From Lonicera japonica (lineage: Eukaryota > Streptophyta > Magnoliopsida > Dipsacales > Caprifoliaceae), in the NCBI GenBank assembly GCA_021464415.1, contig CM038467.1, positions 26,901,248 through 26,965,247 on the forward strand: a DNA stretch of 64,000 nucleotides, read 5' to 3'. The notes beneath the pieces are model-generated. The model saw only the letters and a list, made by a program, of their open reading frames with translations. It did no database searches and was not told where the DNA came from. How positions within the stretch are numbered: position 1 is the first letter of the stretch; each line of letters starts with the position of its first letter. Below are positions 36,489-47,645 of this stretch, one piece after another. The position numbers were made by a program, and so were the translations under genes.

Positions 36489-37078
36489 ATGGACGTGGTT
36501 AGCTTAGGGCCGCCGGCGGGAGAATCTTCGTTCTCTAGTTTTCGTCGTAAATACGACGTTTTCTTGAGTTTCATAGGCGAACAAGGCACCGCCAAAGTTT
36601 TTACTAATAAACTCTATGCAGCTCTGATTCAAGCTGGATTTACCACATTCTTCAAAGAGGAGGTTGCTGATGATGTAAAAACGAGGGGAATGACCGAAGC
36701 TAATAGAGCAATTGAAGAATCTTGGGTTTCGATAATCATCATCTCCGATCATTTCGTCTCGGCCTCAAATTCATCATCATCCGAATTCCAATGGTATAGT
36801 ATTATAGAAGAGCATGCGAACAGACTGCTGGCATGCAGTGAGAAGATTAAAGGGAATTTAGTGTTGCCTGTTTATTATGGGGTTGATCCATTGCAAGTTC
36901 TCGCGAGTTTTAGAGAAGCACTTGATAAGTATGAGGGGGAGGAATTCAAGGCAGAAGAAGAAATAACGGAAGATGAATCGAGGATAGCCATAAGGAGGAA
37001 GAAAGTCAAGAGGTGGAGGAAAGCCCTGAAAGAAACTATGGCATTGGCCCCCCGGGTCTTACTAAACCCAGTTGATAT
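36489..37078 (+). CDS. Exon 1 of TIR-LRR-HMA gene: TIR domain
   Basis: Encodes 196 residues plus two bases. After a short N-terminal Ser-rich leader, residues about 22-150 form a TIR domain: KYDVFLSFIGEQG (canonical YDVFLSFRGEDTR), LYAALIQAGFTTFF (alpha-A), RGMTEANRAIEESWVSIIII (alpha-B/beta-C) and NLVLPVYYGVDP (beta-D). TIR domains of plant NLRs oligomerise and can cleave NAD+. Here RGED is changed to IGEQ and the WCLxEL helix that carries the catalytic glutamate reads QWYSIIEEH, so activity is doubtful by eye. An acidic/basic helix (EEFKAEEEITEDES, RRKKVKRWRKALKE) follows, as in TNLs. The exon ends at AT|GTAAGT, a strong donor, phase 2; read through, it would stop at TAA two bases later. 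Start ATG has G at -3 and +4. Confidence 0.85.
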
Positions 37079-38146
37079 GTAAGTTCTTCCCAACTAAACA
37101 TTATGTGGTTGTCGAAATTTTTGTTTTGTGCACCATTTATTATACCTTTTAATATTGAATGTTTAATTATTAAAAAATAGTCGTTAACCTCTTAATAATA
37201 ACAACCACTCCCTTACTCATCAAATATGAGAGTTTATATTATGGATTTATAACAAAACTCATTTATTATCATGATTTTTGATATGTTTGATTATGTTTTA
37301 GAAATAGAAAGTTGATTGAGAATTCAAAGGAAAAAATAGTGGTACTCTTGATTGAGTATAATTTTGTGCACTCCCAGTTGCATTTTAGACCAGACAATTT
37401 ACCGGACTATTACACCACCCCGTTATTTGTTTTTAATTTCTTTTTCAGATTTAAAATTCTGTTCTATTTGGTCTTTAGGCCTGCTCTATTTAGTCTTTTA
37501 GTTAGCAAGTAACTATAATTATACTCTACTCTTTTTTTTTTTCAAGTTAAATTATGATATATTAAATCATATATTTCGTCTTAAAGCAATATTAGACATT
37601 AAATCATACTTTATTTGGTCTTAAAGGAATCAACAGCTTTTTAAATTTCAAGTATTCCCAATTTCTATTCTAATTCTATTAGAATTTTAATCTAAAACAC
37701 TATTAATTAACATCTAAAGTCTTCTATTTATATTAGGATTCTTACAAAAAAATCTCCGTTTTTATTATTTGTGAACCCACTATAATTCTTTTACAAACAA
37801 TTTTTTATATTTGGACCATAAAGTACTAATTTATTTGATTACTACCTTGTCACGCAAATACTTCTTGTGGTGCTATTCTTACTAAATTTATAGTTATCTT
37901 CTTTTATTTGGAATTTTGGATTAGCTTTTAAGTTAACAAGTCTGGTTGTTTTGAATTCACTAGGAATGAATGAAGCTTGACAAAGGGGTGGATTTTGTAC
38001 TAAAATGCCATACCATACCATTACCGATTTGTACCGAATTTTGGTAATGGTACGGTACAAATGGGTAATTGTATTGTACTAGTGGTGTATGGGTATGGTA
38101 CTAGTAATGATTTTCATTACCAGTAGTATACCATACCGTACCGAAA

Positions 38147-38177
<31 letters not shown>

Positions 38178-41100
38178 TTAATTACCAGATTACCATGCAC
38201 CAATATGTGACAAATTATTCCAAACTACTAGAGTAATACCACATACCAATGCATACGAAATTGTATCAAACTACCAAATACCGATTACCAATGTGCACCA
38301 AACTAACTAAAATAAGTTAGCCCATAATAGTTGAGCCCTTGTTTTAAGGCCCATAATAGTTCTGGGGCTTTAATTTCCAACCTGATTGAGTTGCCCCATA
38401 AAATTGGCTTGGGCCATAATAGTTGGTCACTAATTACTATCAAAGTCTCTTCATCTTATTAATTTTATGAAAAAAAAAAATAACACAAATTTTGGTAACG
38501 TACCATAACCATACCATACCAAACCAAATTTTCAATATACTAAATTTTGGTATACCGAAATTTTGGTACCATACTGAAATTTTGGTATGGTACTCGGTAG
38601 AGGATTTTTTGGAACGACAAAGCCACCCTAAGCTTGAGTAGGATAGGATTTGTGTGCTATAAATGGAGCACATATTTGTGCTTTTGTTTTCACTTTTGAT
38701 GTTAATAAATATTCTTCATTTACTCTTTGAGTAAGTTTATTTTTGTGCATGGCACAAAAAATTTCCTACAGAATTATGTTAATTATTAAAATAGCAAATT
38801 TTGTTACTTCAACAACAATACAACATGTATTATCTATAATATTGAAATTATGTTTTTATATGCTATCTTTTTTTTCCTTTCTGGATTATCCATTTTTTTT
38901 TAATCCATCTGAAGGCAAAAGCCCAAAACCAAAAACACACCAAAACCAGATGAATATAATCAACCTCCAAAGGTGGGCAATCATAAATAAATTTCTATGA
39001 CTAGTTTTGTGTCACAAAGGATTAATATGGATTAAACTTGCATGTTAATTAATATGTGATTCTGTGTATATCAAATAACCTTTTTGTTAGAATATTATTC
39101 CTGTAAAGTATTGCAATAATAAATTATTCTTTTACTTTAATATATTCTTTAATCCTTCGTTAATTAATGTGGTTATTGTTTTGTATGGAATTTCAAGTTT
39201 CGTGCCATAATATGTCATATGTACGTAACATAAGTTAACAATAGAAAGTAGTTCTATTGTCAAAGCAGTCTTGACCTAAGCTAAAGAAATATACAATCAC
39301 CCAATGATTAATTTTCTTTGGCATAATATTTTTCATAATTTTATTATCTTATTTCTTCAAAACAATGAAACATGACATTCATATACAATTGCTTTCCATT
39401 ACAAGTCAATACCTTTTAGAAAAATAATTTAATTTGCATTTGCATTTAACATTGTAATTTAATTTAATTTTTCAATTTATAAAATTATTATTAATTTAAT
39501 TTATATATTTACAAGTTGTCACCTACAACACGTGTACTGTGACTAGTATTATTAGAAGTATAAAACAAAAAGAATTGCTTAATAATTATTGAGAGGGTCT
39601 ATGTCAGGGTGACGCTTTATATCTAGAGGGTCGATCTCATTACTCGTATTTGTATTGGATATGATTACTTGTACTTGCATTGGATATGATTTTTATAATA
39701 GAGATTTTGAAATAGGTACTTCCTATACTAACTGTTTAGATTATGATCATGGTAAATGTAAGTTATGAGGGTTGAACTCATGATATTTGAGTTGATAAAC
39801 AAAGGTTTTTTCCACTAAATCAACACCATTCTTAGTTATATTTTTTCATTTCAAATTAGATGATGCATGTGCAAAGCAAATAGTCATGCACACGCATCGT
39901 GTCTGCTTCCGTATCTAGTATTATTATAACATAAACGATAATTAATGTAACACTATCTAGTATTATCTTATACAGAAAAATCTATTATAGTTTGTTGTGT
40001 CAATCAATGTAAAATGGTTTTAAAAATGTGTATTTTATCGTGTATTTTTGTGATTCAACTTTTGATCATTGAGATTTCATGTTTTTGGTCGTCTATAAAT
40101 GGATTGCAACTGTGCAGTGAACTGAGTGCAACACTTCGTTTATCTGCATGTCACATTATGATTTATTGTAGCAATACAATAAATTGAATGAAGGAACGAG
40201 ATGATCAATAAATCGACTTGTTGCTTTGTAATTATTTATTTTAGGGGGCGCGCGCGATAGGAGTTGTGCATTTGCAACAGTTGACCATTTATATTACAAT
40301 TTGAAATTGGACCTTGTTATAAAGTCTTCTAGCGGGTGGATTGGGTTCAAAATAACTTCTATGAGAGGGAGTTCTTTAAATTGTCCCTATTTTAACTCCT
40401 AGTTTACGTATCCTTGTGGCAGTTCAATCTCTTCAATTCTTAGTGTATTGAAGATCGATGCTGTTGGATAAAAAGATAACAAAGAAAGAGAAATTATTGA
40501 AGAGGCTGTTACGTATTTTTGACCACGAGCTATATACTAGCTGTGATCCCAACAAGGCTGTTGTGCATGTGTATTTTTGAATTATGTCTTTTTAACTTGC
40601 ACTGGGTGGCAATTGGTATTTTTCGATTATGTTTTGACATGACACGATAAACAACGGTAAAATATGAACACGACACATCTTCGTGTTACTTTTTTGAAAC
40701 ATGAACACGACACATCTAAAAATTATCTAGCATGAGAGACACAATAAAATTTGTAGTCCTAATTATAAATATGCTACAATATAAACGAATTTTTTTCTTT
40801 AATTTAGACTCGATAGGACCTGATTAACACAATACAACTCCAATTTAGTGTCAATTTCATTTCATAATTTGAACACAAACATGACACAGCACGATATTGT
40901 GATGAAATCCCTAACACGAGTCATTTCTTTTTATGTCGTGTCTGTAAGTCTGTTGAAAATCCCGTACATCGCTTATTTTTATGCTACTGCTTTTTTTTTT
41001 TGCTCTCTCGTGGAGAGAAATGTAGTTTTCAATATCTGGACCATATATAATACCATTGAAATTTGTCATATGTGGTGCACATGATCATTTTCTGTCAACT

Positions 41101-41471
41101 TTAATGTCCAAAATGCACAGAAGGGAGAAAATAAAATGCATGAGAGAGTTTAGGGGATTAATAGGTGTGAGTTTTAGTGTAGGGGGCATTTTGAAACTGT
41201 AGCAATAATTTAAGGGGCATATGGGTAGTTTATTCAAAATGCAAAGAACGCAATGAATAGAATATTTCTGTCATAGATGTAAGTTTGGCCAACTTTTTTT
41301 GTATAGTAGGGCACATAGCATGTAACAATGCCCTTTCCTTTTAGAAAAGGCTCAATTGTTTATGTAATGCAATCATTTGCTCACTGTTAGCACCATAATT
41401 TGTTACATGTGTAATTGTAGGTATGATATGCTAGCTTATTTTTGCATTTCATTTTTGGATTCGAATTTCAG
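37079..41471 (+). other. Intron 1 (4.4 kb), without NB-ARC sequence
   Basis: Runs from GTAAGT (37079) to TTTCAG (ending 41471). I looked for P-loop, kinase-2, GLPL and MHD motifs in the plausible frames and saw none. It holds a hAT-like MITE (37981-38629), a tRNA-like segment on - at about 39700-39835 (box A-like TTGATTTAGTGG, box B-like GAGTTCAACCCTC; possible SINE) and ACACGAC-rich sequence around 40630-40950. The length is unusual for a TNL intron 1 and is consistent with loss of the NB-ARC part by deletion or exon shuffling. Confidence 0.6.
37981..38629. mobile_element. hAT-like MITE in intron 1
   Basis: Flanked by a perfect 8-base repeat AAGCTTGA (37973-37980 and 38630-38637). Ends CAAAGGGGTGG and, complemented, AGGGTGGC give an imperfect hAT-like inverted repeat. 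The subterminal parts are arrays of ACCATACC/GGTATGGT and ACCGAA/TTCGGT-type motifs in inverted orientation around a (TA)n tract. Confidence 0.65.
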
Positions 41472-43197
41472 TTCTGAGTCAAGCTTCATTGAAGGAATTA
41501 TCAAAGAGGTTCAATATAACAAACCACGCCTGGAGGATCTTATGGAAGAGAGGCCCAGACCGGAAGAAAGAAAACAGGATGAATGGCGGTTTCGCAAGGA
41601 AATCAACTTGGTGGATGGTAGACTCTCGGAGCTGCCAGAAAACCCCTACTGCCCTTCTTTGGAAAAATTGTTCTTACAACAAAACTCGGATTTGGCAGCG
41701 ATTCCTTTCTCATTCTTTAAGAATATGCCTGCTCTCCAAGTTCTAGATTTATCTGATACAAGCATTAAATTTTTGCCCCCATCCGTTTCTAGTTTGGTTA
41801 AGCTCCGGGTATTGTTTTTGAGAGATTGCCAACTTCTTATGGAATTACCACCTGAAATTAGAGCGCTTAGTGATCTCCAGGTGCTTGATCTTGAAGGTAC
41901 CAAGCTGATCTATCTACCCAAAGAAATTAGAATGCTGTTAAAGTTGGTATGCTTGAAGGTGTCCTTGTACAGATGTTCCGATAAGTACAGAGAAAGTCGA
42001 GGGATTGAGGCAATAATCCCGAGGGCAACGTTATCCAAATTCTATCACCTCAAGGAATTGAGTATCGATGTGGATCCATATTGTGGGTGGTGGGACATAG
42101 AGGTGGAAGCTCTCATTGAAGAGTTGTGTAACTTAAGAAACTTGCAGACACTGAAACTGTACTTGCCAAAGGTTGAGTTACTGCAACGACTGCTTCAAGT
42201 TACACGCGGCACGGCAGTTGTAGGGAGACAGTTCTTGCCCTTAATATTCCCAACGTTATCAAACTTTAGACTGATAGTTGGTCCTCATGAACAGCGTATC
42301 GTATCTTGCCTTCCGGTTGACCTTCAAGTTGAGTTTGAGAAACTGGAGAAATGCCTGAAATGTGTAAACGTCGAGGGAAGCACAGACGGGATCAGGCAAG
42401 TGCTAAAATTCACCAGCGCTTTGTTCCTCGAGCGACACTGGAGTATCGAGAAGCTCTCTGTATTCAAGATCGATGAGATGGACAAGCTTAAGTTTTGTCT
42501 GTTGGTGGAATGCAACGAAATGAATGCCGTTGTGGAAGGAGCCGACTTCTATGATCAACAAGGAGACAAAAGAATTAATAGAGCCAATGGAAAACCCGCA
42601 CTCAGGTCGCTACAATACTTGGGCATTCATTACATGAAGAACTTGAAGTGTGTATGGAGAGGGCCAGCTGTTAGTGGTTGTCTTTCTTCCCTAATAATTT
42701 TGGACTTTCATACATGCCCCAATCTGAGTACCATCTTTAGCCCATTGCTGCTTTGTAATCTGATAAACTTAAAAGAGCTTACACTTGAAGACTGTCCCAA
42801 AGTTAAAAGTGTAATTTGTGTAGATTCTTGCAGCTATGAATTTTTACTCCCCAGTTTGGAGAAGATATCACTATTGGACTTGCCTGAATTGGTAAGCGTT
42901 TTCAGTGGTGCACGCATTGCGCCAAAACTAGAAAGGATGTTGGTTTATAATTGCCCGAACCTCAGGACTCTTTCTCCCATGGAAACATCATCTATGAAGG
43001 AGATCAAAGGCGACAGAGAATGGTGGGAAGGATTGGAGTGGCACAAATCGGAGCAGCGCAGGGAGCAAGATGATAATTATTTGCTTGGTATCTTTGTTCC
43101 ACTTAAAAGTGATGGTGATTTGGTGGAGGAATTAGCAGAAGCTGAAAACCAACGGCTCGACACTTTACGCATGCTTCAGACCTCTGCTGAAAGTCAG
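41472..43197 (+). CDS. Exon 2 of TIR-LRR-HMA gene: leucine-rich repeats
   Basis: Begins after TTTCAG with one base completing the codon from exon 1 (AT+T) and stays open for 575 codons. The first residues SESSFIEGIIKEVQ match the xESxFIExIVxEV linker at the start of exon 2 in TNL genes, where NB-ARC normally follows. Instead the sequence goes through an Arg/Glu-rich segment (LEDLMEERPRPEERKQDEWR) straight into CNL-type repeats: LSELPENPYCPSLEKLFLQQ, MPALQVLDLSDTSIKFLPPS, LRVLFLRDCQLLMELPPEIR, LQVLDLEGTKLIYLPKEIRM. About 12-14 repeats are visible, ending with CPNLRTLSP and GDREWWEGLEWHKS, the usual end of RPS2/At4g27190-like LRRs. An acidic tail leads to CAG|GTAATT, phase 0. LRRs are expected to bind a ligand or partner protein. 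Confidence 0.88.
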
Positions 43198-44307
43198 GTA
43201 ATTATGTCACTACCCCAAGGATATAATCATTTTTAAAATAAAAATAAAAATGTCTAGGCCTTAATTAGTAGGCCTAAAGAGAAATATCATAAAAATGATT
43301 TGTATTTGAAAAGCCCAAATCCTGTAGCATACATGAATGCAACAACCATATAATCAATTTACATTCCAAGTATGAGCCTAAAGTGAGAGAATGAAAAAAG
43401 TAGGTACTAATTGGTAATTAATCCAAGTAATTTTACCATTTTCCAAACTGACTCTTCGATTCACTTAGTTTTTCTTACTCTGTGTAATCTAAGTTTTGCC
43501 AATGATATACTCTTGCTTGAAACATCAAAGTTCAAGGTTTAATCAACATTTTGCGAAATTTCTCTCTATCGGATCCACAATATTCAATACAATAATTATA
43601 AGGCTAATATGTTTTCACATAGATACTTACATTATTTATTTAAGAGTGTGCATTTCTTTATCTTCCATCACATGGGCTTTATCTGCTCATACATTTATTA
43701 TGCATGTGATAAAATGTTGTTATAACTGTTGTATTAAATATTTTCTCCGATGACCCCCTTCTCCCATCTCCTTTCCAATTTAAACAGTTCCTATTTCATC
43801 ACTCTAAGCAGACTTGAACAAATCTAGATCGTTAATTTAAAATAGATGGTACATATTTTGACAAAGTTTCAATTTAAATGAGTCCTCTTAAGACCCCACA
43901 CTAAATGTGAAAATCTATATTATCCAATTTTAAACAAACGGTCCAAATTTATTGCTCGACTATAAAGTGATGGAAAGAGGAGCTGGATCCTCTCAAATTA
44001 TGGTGTTCTTATATATCATTAGCTCGCTTTTTAAAATTTGAAATATATGCGTGCCTTAGACCCACAGTTAACTAATAAAAGAGTGAAAAAAAAAAAGGGA
44101 CTCGAATTTGTGACCTACCAGATAAATTCTTAACCATCCTTATTCATTATAGTCCCCCCAGCTCAACCAATGTTCAGCCAGAATATTTCTTTAAGTCTTT
44201 TCTGGATTTTTTATTTTTCTTATACGAGTGTTTTTTATAGTTGTGTGGATCTTGATGTAGATGTACTCTGTACTATTCTCTAACTGAAATTTGTCATGCA
44301 TGGTTAG
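43198..44307 (+). other. Intron 2
   Basis: GTAATT to GTTAG. About 43400-43612 is duplicated at 49815-50017 (AAGTAATTTTACCATTTTCC, TGCTTGAAACAT, GGTTTAATCAACA, AAATTTCTCTCT in both). No other content recognised. Confidence 0.6.
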
Positions 44308-44475
44308 GTTGAGTTGAAGAGTGGTCTCGGTATTTGCAACAAAACCGAATTGAACAAAATTCCGGACCAGACCGAATCGAGTAAAATTGGCGACGAAACC
44401 GAATTGAACAATACTTGTGAGATAACCGATACGAATAAAGTTACTGACAAAACAGAACTGATCAACGAAGTTCAG
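44308..44475 (+). CDS. Exon 3: polar linker with degenerate repeats
   Basis: A 168-base exon, phase 0 at both ends (GGTTAG| ... GTTCAG|GTAGTG), encoding 56 residues. It contains a degenerate repeat of about 10-14 residues around K/D-x-T-E-L/S (NKTELNKIPDQ, DQTESSKIGDE, DETELNNTCE, DKTELINEV). The composition is hydrophilic and probably disordered; a role as flexible linker between LRR and HMA is inferred only from position. Splice sites and phase are the main evidence that it belongs to this gene. Confidence 0.6.
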
Positions 44476-44741
44476 GTAGTGCGAATTCTCATTATGGTAA
44501 TATAAGATAAGGACACAAACAGAGGATTCAGTGATTTGTCGTCAACGAGCTGACTACATCACGAGTAGACTGTACACCAGTCTACTGCTGACCAACACGA
44601 CACATCATTGTGTTTTTGAAGCATGTTCCGAAATTGTGTCCCTAGATAATTATTGCTCATTTGTAGAATTACATTCATATTTAGCTCCTTGTAATTTTTT
44701 AAAAATTCACTTTTTTGCTCTAATTTTTATTTTTCTTTCAG

Positions 44742-44837
44742 AAGGAAACAGTAGCAGGAGAGCTGTCTCCGGAACTCGATGAGAGGAATTCCAGGGGCAA
44801 GGAAGGAGGAGTATTCTTGACATTGAAATCAGGGATG
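44742..44837 (+). CDS. Exon 4: short polar linker
   Basis: A 96-base frame preceded by a strong polypyrimidine tract and TTTCAG and followed by GGATG|GTGCG, phase 0 at both ends; it encodes KETVAGELSPELDERNSRGK followed by 12 more residues. The donor choice is uncertain (GTGCGT is not a strong site). A diverged copy of this exon and its preceding intron lies 0.34 kb downstream. Confidence 0.45.
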
Positions 44838-44962
44838 GTGCGTTTCAGAACCTCAATTTGTTGTTGGAACTGAGATTGGAACCTTAACTCGAAATTTTGG
44901 ATGGAAAGGAGTTTAGAATTGCTATGAAATTACCATATTGCACATTTGATACATATGTCTCA

Positions 44963-45092
44963 GAATTGTGTTTTCCGAGAATTATTACACATTTATAGAA
45001 CTACATTCCTATTTAGTTCCTTGTCATGATTTAAATTTTTTATTTTTTTCCTGCAAAACCTGATGAGCGGAGTTCCGAGGGACAGGAAAAAA
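44963..45092 (+). repeat. Tandem copy of exon 4 with its upstream intron
   Basis: The segment TTGTGTTTTCCGAGAATTAT ... GATGAGCGGAGTTCCGAGGG aligns with 44630-44785. The copy has lost the TTTCAG acceptor and the first part of the exon. Its ATG at 45063 opens a 10-codon frame (MSGVPRDRKK) that ends at AAAAAA|GTGTAT in phase 0, so it could serve as a first exon of a separate HMA transcript joined to 45384. Confidence 0.5.
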
Positions 45093-45383
45093 GTGTATGC
45101 TTTTCAATAGTCTTTAATTTCTTTTCACTTTTACTACATTGATTTTTGTTTCTATCATTGCTTGACTTTTAATTAAACCACCATACCCTTACTTAATTAG
45201 AATTCAGTTTCTAATAATTGAGCTATCTACTCGTTTGATTTTAGCAATTTCCCGTTTCCTCGTTATGCATCTAATCAATATATCCATAGCATATGCATGT
45301 GTGCCTCATCCACTGATTGAATCTTTATTTGGTTATTCTCTATAACTAATACATATCTTCTTTTCCCTTTTTGTTTATGGCAG

Positions 45384-45462
45384 AAAGTGGTGGTGTTCAA
45401 ACTGGAGTTACACGATGAAAAAGTCAAGCAAAAAGCCATGAAAGTAGTATCAGGCTTTGCAG
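45384..45462 (+). CDS. Exon 5: HMA domain, first part
   Basis: Begins after TTATGGCAG in phase 0 with KVVVFKLELHDEKVKQKAMK and ends GCAG|GTACTT in phase 1. This is the beta1-alpha1 half of a heavy-metal-associated domain. The metal-binding MxCxxC loop is replaced by LELHDEK, as in the HPP/HIPP subgroup that no longer has the cysteine pair. The intron position inside the domain (after VVSGFA) is the one I know from plant HMA (HPP/HIPP) genes. In rice and other plants such domains are fused to NLRs (Pik-1, RGA5) and bind pathogen effectors. Confidence 0.85.
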
Positions 45463-45654
45463 GTACTTTAATAAGATTCTTTAGACGGTTGAAATTGTTT
45501 GAACTAATTATTCTTCCAATTCTAATTCGGTGGTATTCATATTTCCAAACTCTTTCGATTGAAATTCGCAACTAGCTAGCGAACCTAGATCTTAACAAAT
45601 GAAACAAGTGCTAATTAATAATTTTGTCTTGTCCTTGGACCGTAAAAATTGCAG

Positions 45655-45938
45655 GAGTGGAGTCGATTGCAATGGACATGAAGGACAAGAAAATGACAGT
45701 AACAGGAGACATAGACCCGGTGATGATAGTGGGGAAATTGAGGAAGCTATGTCACACAGAGATAGTAAGCGTTGGGCCGGCAAAAGAGCTAGAGGAGAAG
45801 AAAGAGGAGGCGACAAAACCAGATAACAAAAAGAAAGATTCAAAAGATGAAGAAGTGTGGATGAGCATCCAGCCTTATTTCCAGCAGCGCCATCCTATGG
45901 ATTCACATTACTATGTCAGAAGTGTGGAAGAGGATTAG
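45655..45938 (+). CDS. Exon 6: HMA second part and C-terminal region, truncated by hAT
   Basis: After GCAG the frame reads [19 protein letters not shown] and [20 protein letters not shown], completing the beta2-beta3-alpha2-beta4 part of the HMA fold, then a Lys/Glu-rich spacer ([20 protein letters not shown]) and [20 protein letters not shown]. The following codon is TAG (45936-45938), which consists of the first three bases of the inserted hAT element. The normal continuation lies beyond the element at 47646-47669. Together exons 1-6 up to the insertion give 980 codons in one frame. The last part resembles plant HMA proteins of the HIPP type, which end in a CaaX box. Confidence 0.85.
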
Positions 45939-46205
45939 GGATGCCAAAAAAACCCAACCCGCCGGGTTCCCGACCCGATCCGACCCTAGTGGAGCGGGTT
46001 CGGGGCGGGTTTTTTTGAAGGCGGAGCGGGTTTGGTATTTTGGAAAAAAACCCGGACCGGGTTCGTGGCGGGTTCGGATTTCGCCAAAAAAAATCCGCCC
46101 CGACCTGCCCCGTATATATATATATATTTAAATATAATTTTAATTTATAAGATATATATGTTTTTAAGTTGTGTTATGTATATGTGTGGATTTGTTAATT
46201 ATATA

Positions 46206-46360
46206 CTTTTTTTTTTTTAAAATTAAGGGAGGTCTAAGTCTCTCCCTTAATCCTACAAATAAAGAAAAACCCTCGCCTCCCACCCCATGAGTCGAACCCT
46301 TGACCTCAAAGCAAGGGTGGAGGTTGCCTACCACTGGGCCAACCCTCCCCTCCCACCCCA
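46206..46360 (-). mobile_element. tRNA-derived SINE nested in the hAT
   Basis: On - it has box A TGGCCCAGTGGTAG and box B GGGTTCGACTC at tRNA-like spacing and ends in an A run (T run at 46207-46218 on +). A perfect 13-base target duplication TGTTAATTATATA lies at 46193-46205 and 46361-46373. Confidence 0.88.
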
Positions 46361-46455
46361 TGTTAATTATATATGATTTGTTAATTATATACTTATATAT
46401 ATACATACATGTGTGTGATATATGTTGCTATAATTGTGTTACGGAGTATAATGTT

Positions 46456-47336
46456 TGATGGAGTTAAATACTAATCTAGAAATTAGGTAGAAGGGCTTAT
46501 TATACATTGATTTTTACCAAAAATCCAATGAATAATATTTTTTTGAATGAAGGGCCTATTTTTAATTGGTAATTTGAATGAAGGGCAAAGGTAATTCATT
46601 TTGTTTTACATTTTTTACCTCCGATAAAATCCCATTTTTACCCCGGTAAAATCTCATTTTTACCTCCACTAAAATCTCACTCAACTCCACTCAAATTCCA
46701 CCCATCTCCATTAACTTCCACTCACCTCCATTAACTTCCACTCAAATTCCACTTACATCCACTCACCTTTGTAAAATTACATTTTTGCCCCTCATCTTCA
46801 TCAAATTTACTTTTTTACCATTCTAGATTTTACCTATAAATACTTCTCCTCATTCATACATCCAAGATCATCTTTCTACAATCTAAACACAACAAAAACA
46901 CACAATTCTCCTCACCAAAAATATATACTTTCTCTCCTATATATTTTGTTAAAAAATAGAAGGGTCATATACTCTCTATTTTCATACTCCAAAAAATACC
47001 AACAACCCTTATACACTCTCTCTCCTACACAGTTTATTATTTATTCTGTTAAAATATTTGTAATCCTAATTCTATACTTGTAAATAGAATTAAGGAAATT
47101 ATATATAGAGAGAGAAGTTGGTAGCTTGTATTATCATCCAAATTGATCGCCTTTGAGCTAATACAAAGCAAGCACAGACAAAAGGAGGACGTACCACTGG
47201 AATAGCATAAACGTTACCGGGGGAACCTACCTTAAAAAAAATATCATGTGTTTATCATAGCGCCGCATTTATTTTTATTCACCGATATTCGCTTATTGAT
47301 TGGTTAATTATCTACTTCTAGATTTTGACACCATCA
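46456..47336. mobile_element. Solo LTR nested in the hAT
   Basis: Starts TGATGG and ends CCATCA, flanked by the 5-base duplication ATGTT (46451-46455 and 47337-47341). Near its end, AAAGGAGGACGTACCACTGG resembles the U5 part of plant LTRs. No internal retroviral-type coding region is present, so it is a solo LTR left by recombination. Orientation probably + from the U5-like sequence. Confidence 0.75.
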
Positions 47337-47413
47337 ATGTTATACTTGTATATATGTGTGTGGATTATTGCTTTAGTGGATTATTAGATTTGTTAGTTAT
47401 ATGCTTAGATTAG

Positions 47414-47448
<35 letters not shown>

Positions 47449-47645
47449 GATTTGTTAGTTATATATTTATATATATGTGTGGGTTTGGGTTTATTCTGGG
47501 CGGGTTCGGGTTTTGAAAAATTAATGCGGAGCAGGTTTGGAAAATATATAAAAAAAACCCGTCTCGAGTTCGGGGCGAGATTATTTATATACAGGTCGGG
47601 TTCGGGTTTTGCCAAACCCGCCCCGTTGCCATTCCTAAAGAGGAT

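Larger units (their letters stand above)
45936..47637. mobile_element. hAT-type element inserted in the last exon
   Basis: Starts TAGGGATGCC, ends GCCATTCCTA, flanked by a perfect 8-base duplication AAGAGGAT (45928-45935 and 47638-47645). Same family as 9854-10396 by ends and by CGGGT/ACCCG subterminal arrays. Its larger size is explained by two nested insertions (SINE 46206-46360, solo LTR 46456-47336); without them and their target duplications about 0.65 kb remain. No transposase. Confidence 0.92.

Noticed and set aside
37312..37512. 66-codon frame in intron 1, considered as a missing NB-ARC exon
   Set aside because: No P-loop or other NB-ARC motif; A+T-driven hydrophobic composition.
43496..43753. 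85-codon frame in intron 2
   Set aside because: It overlaps a segment duplicated at 49.9 kb where the frame is not conserved.
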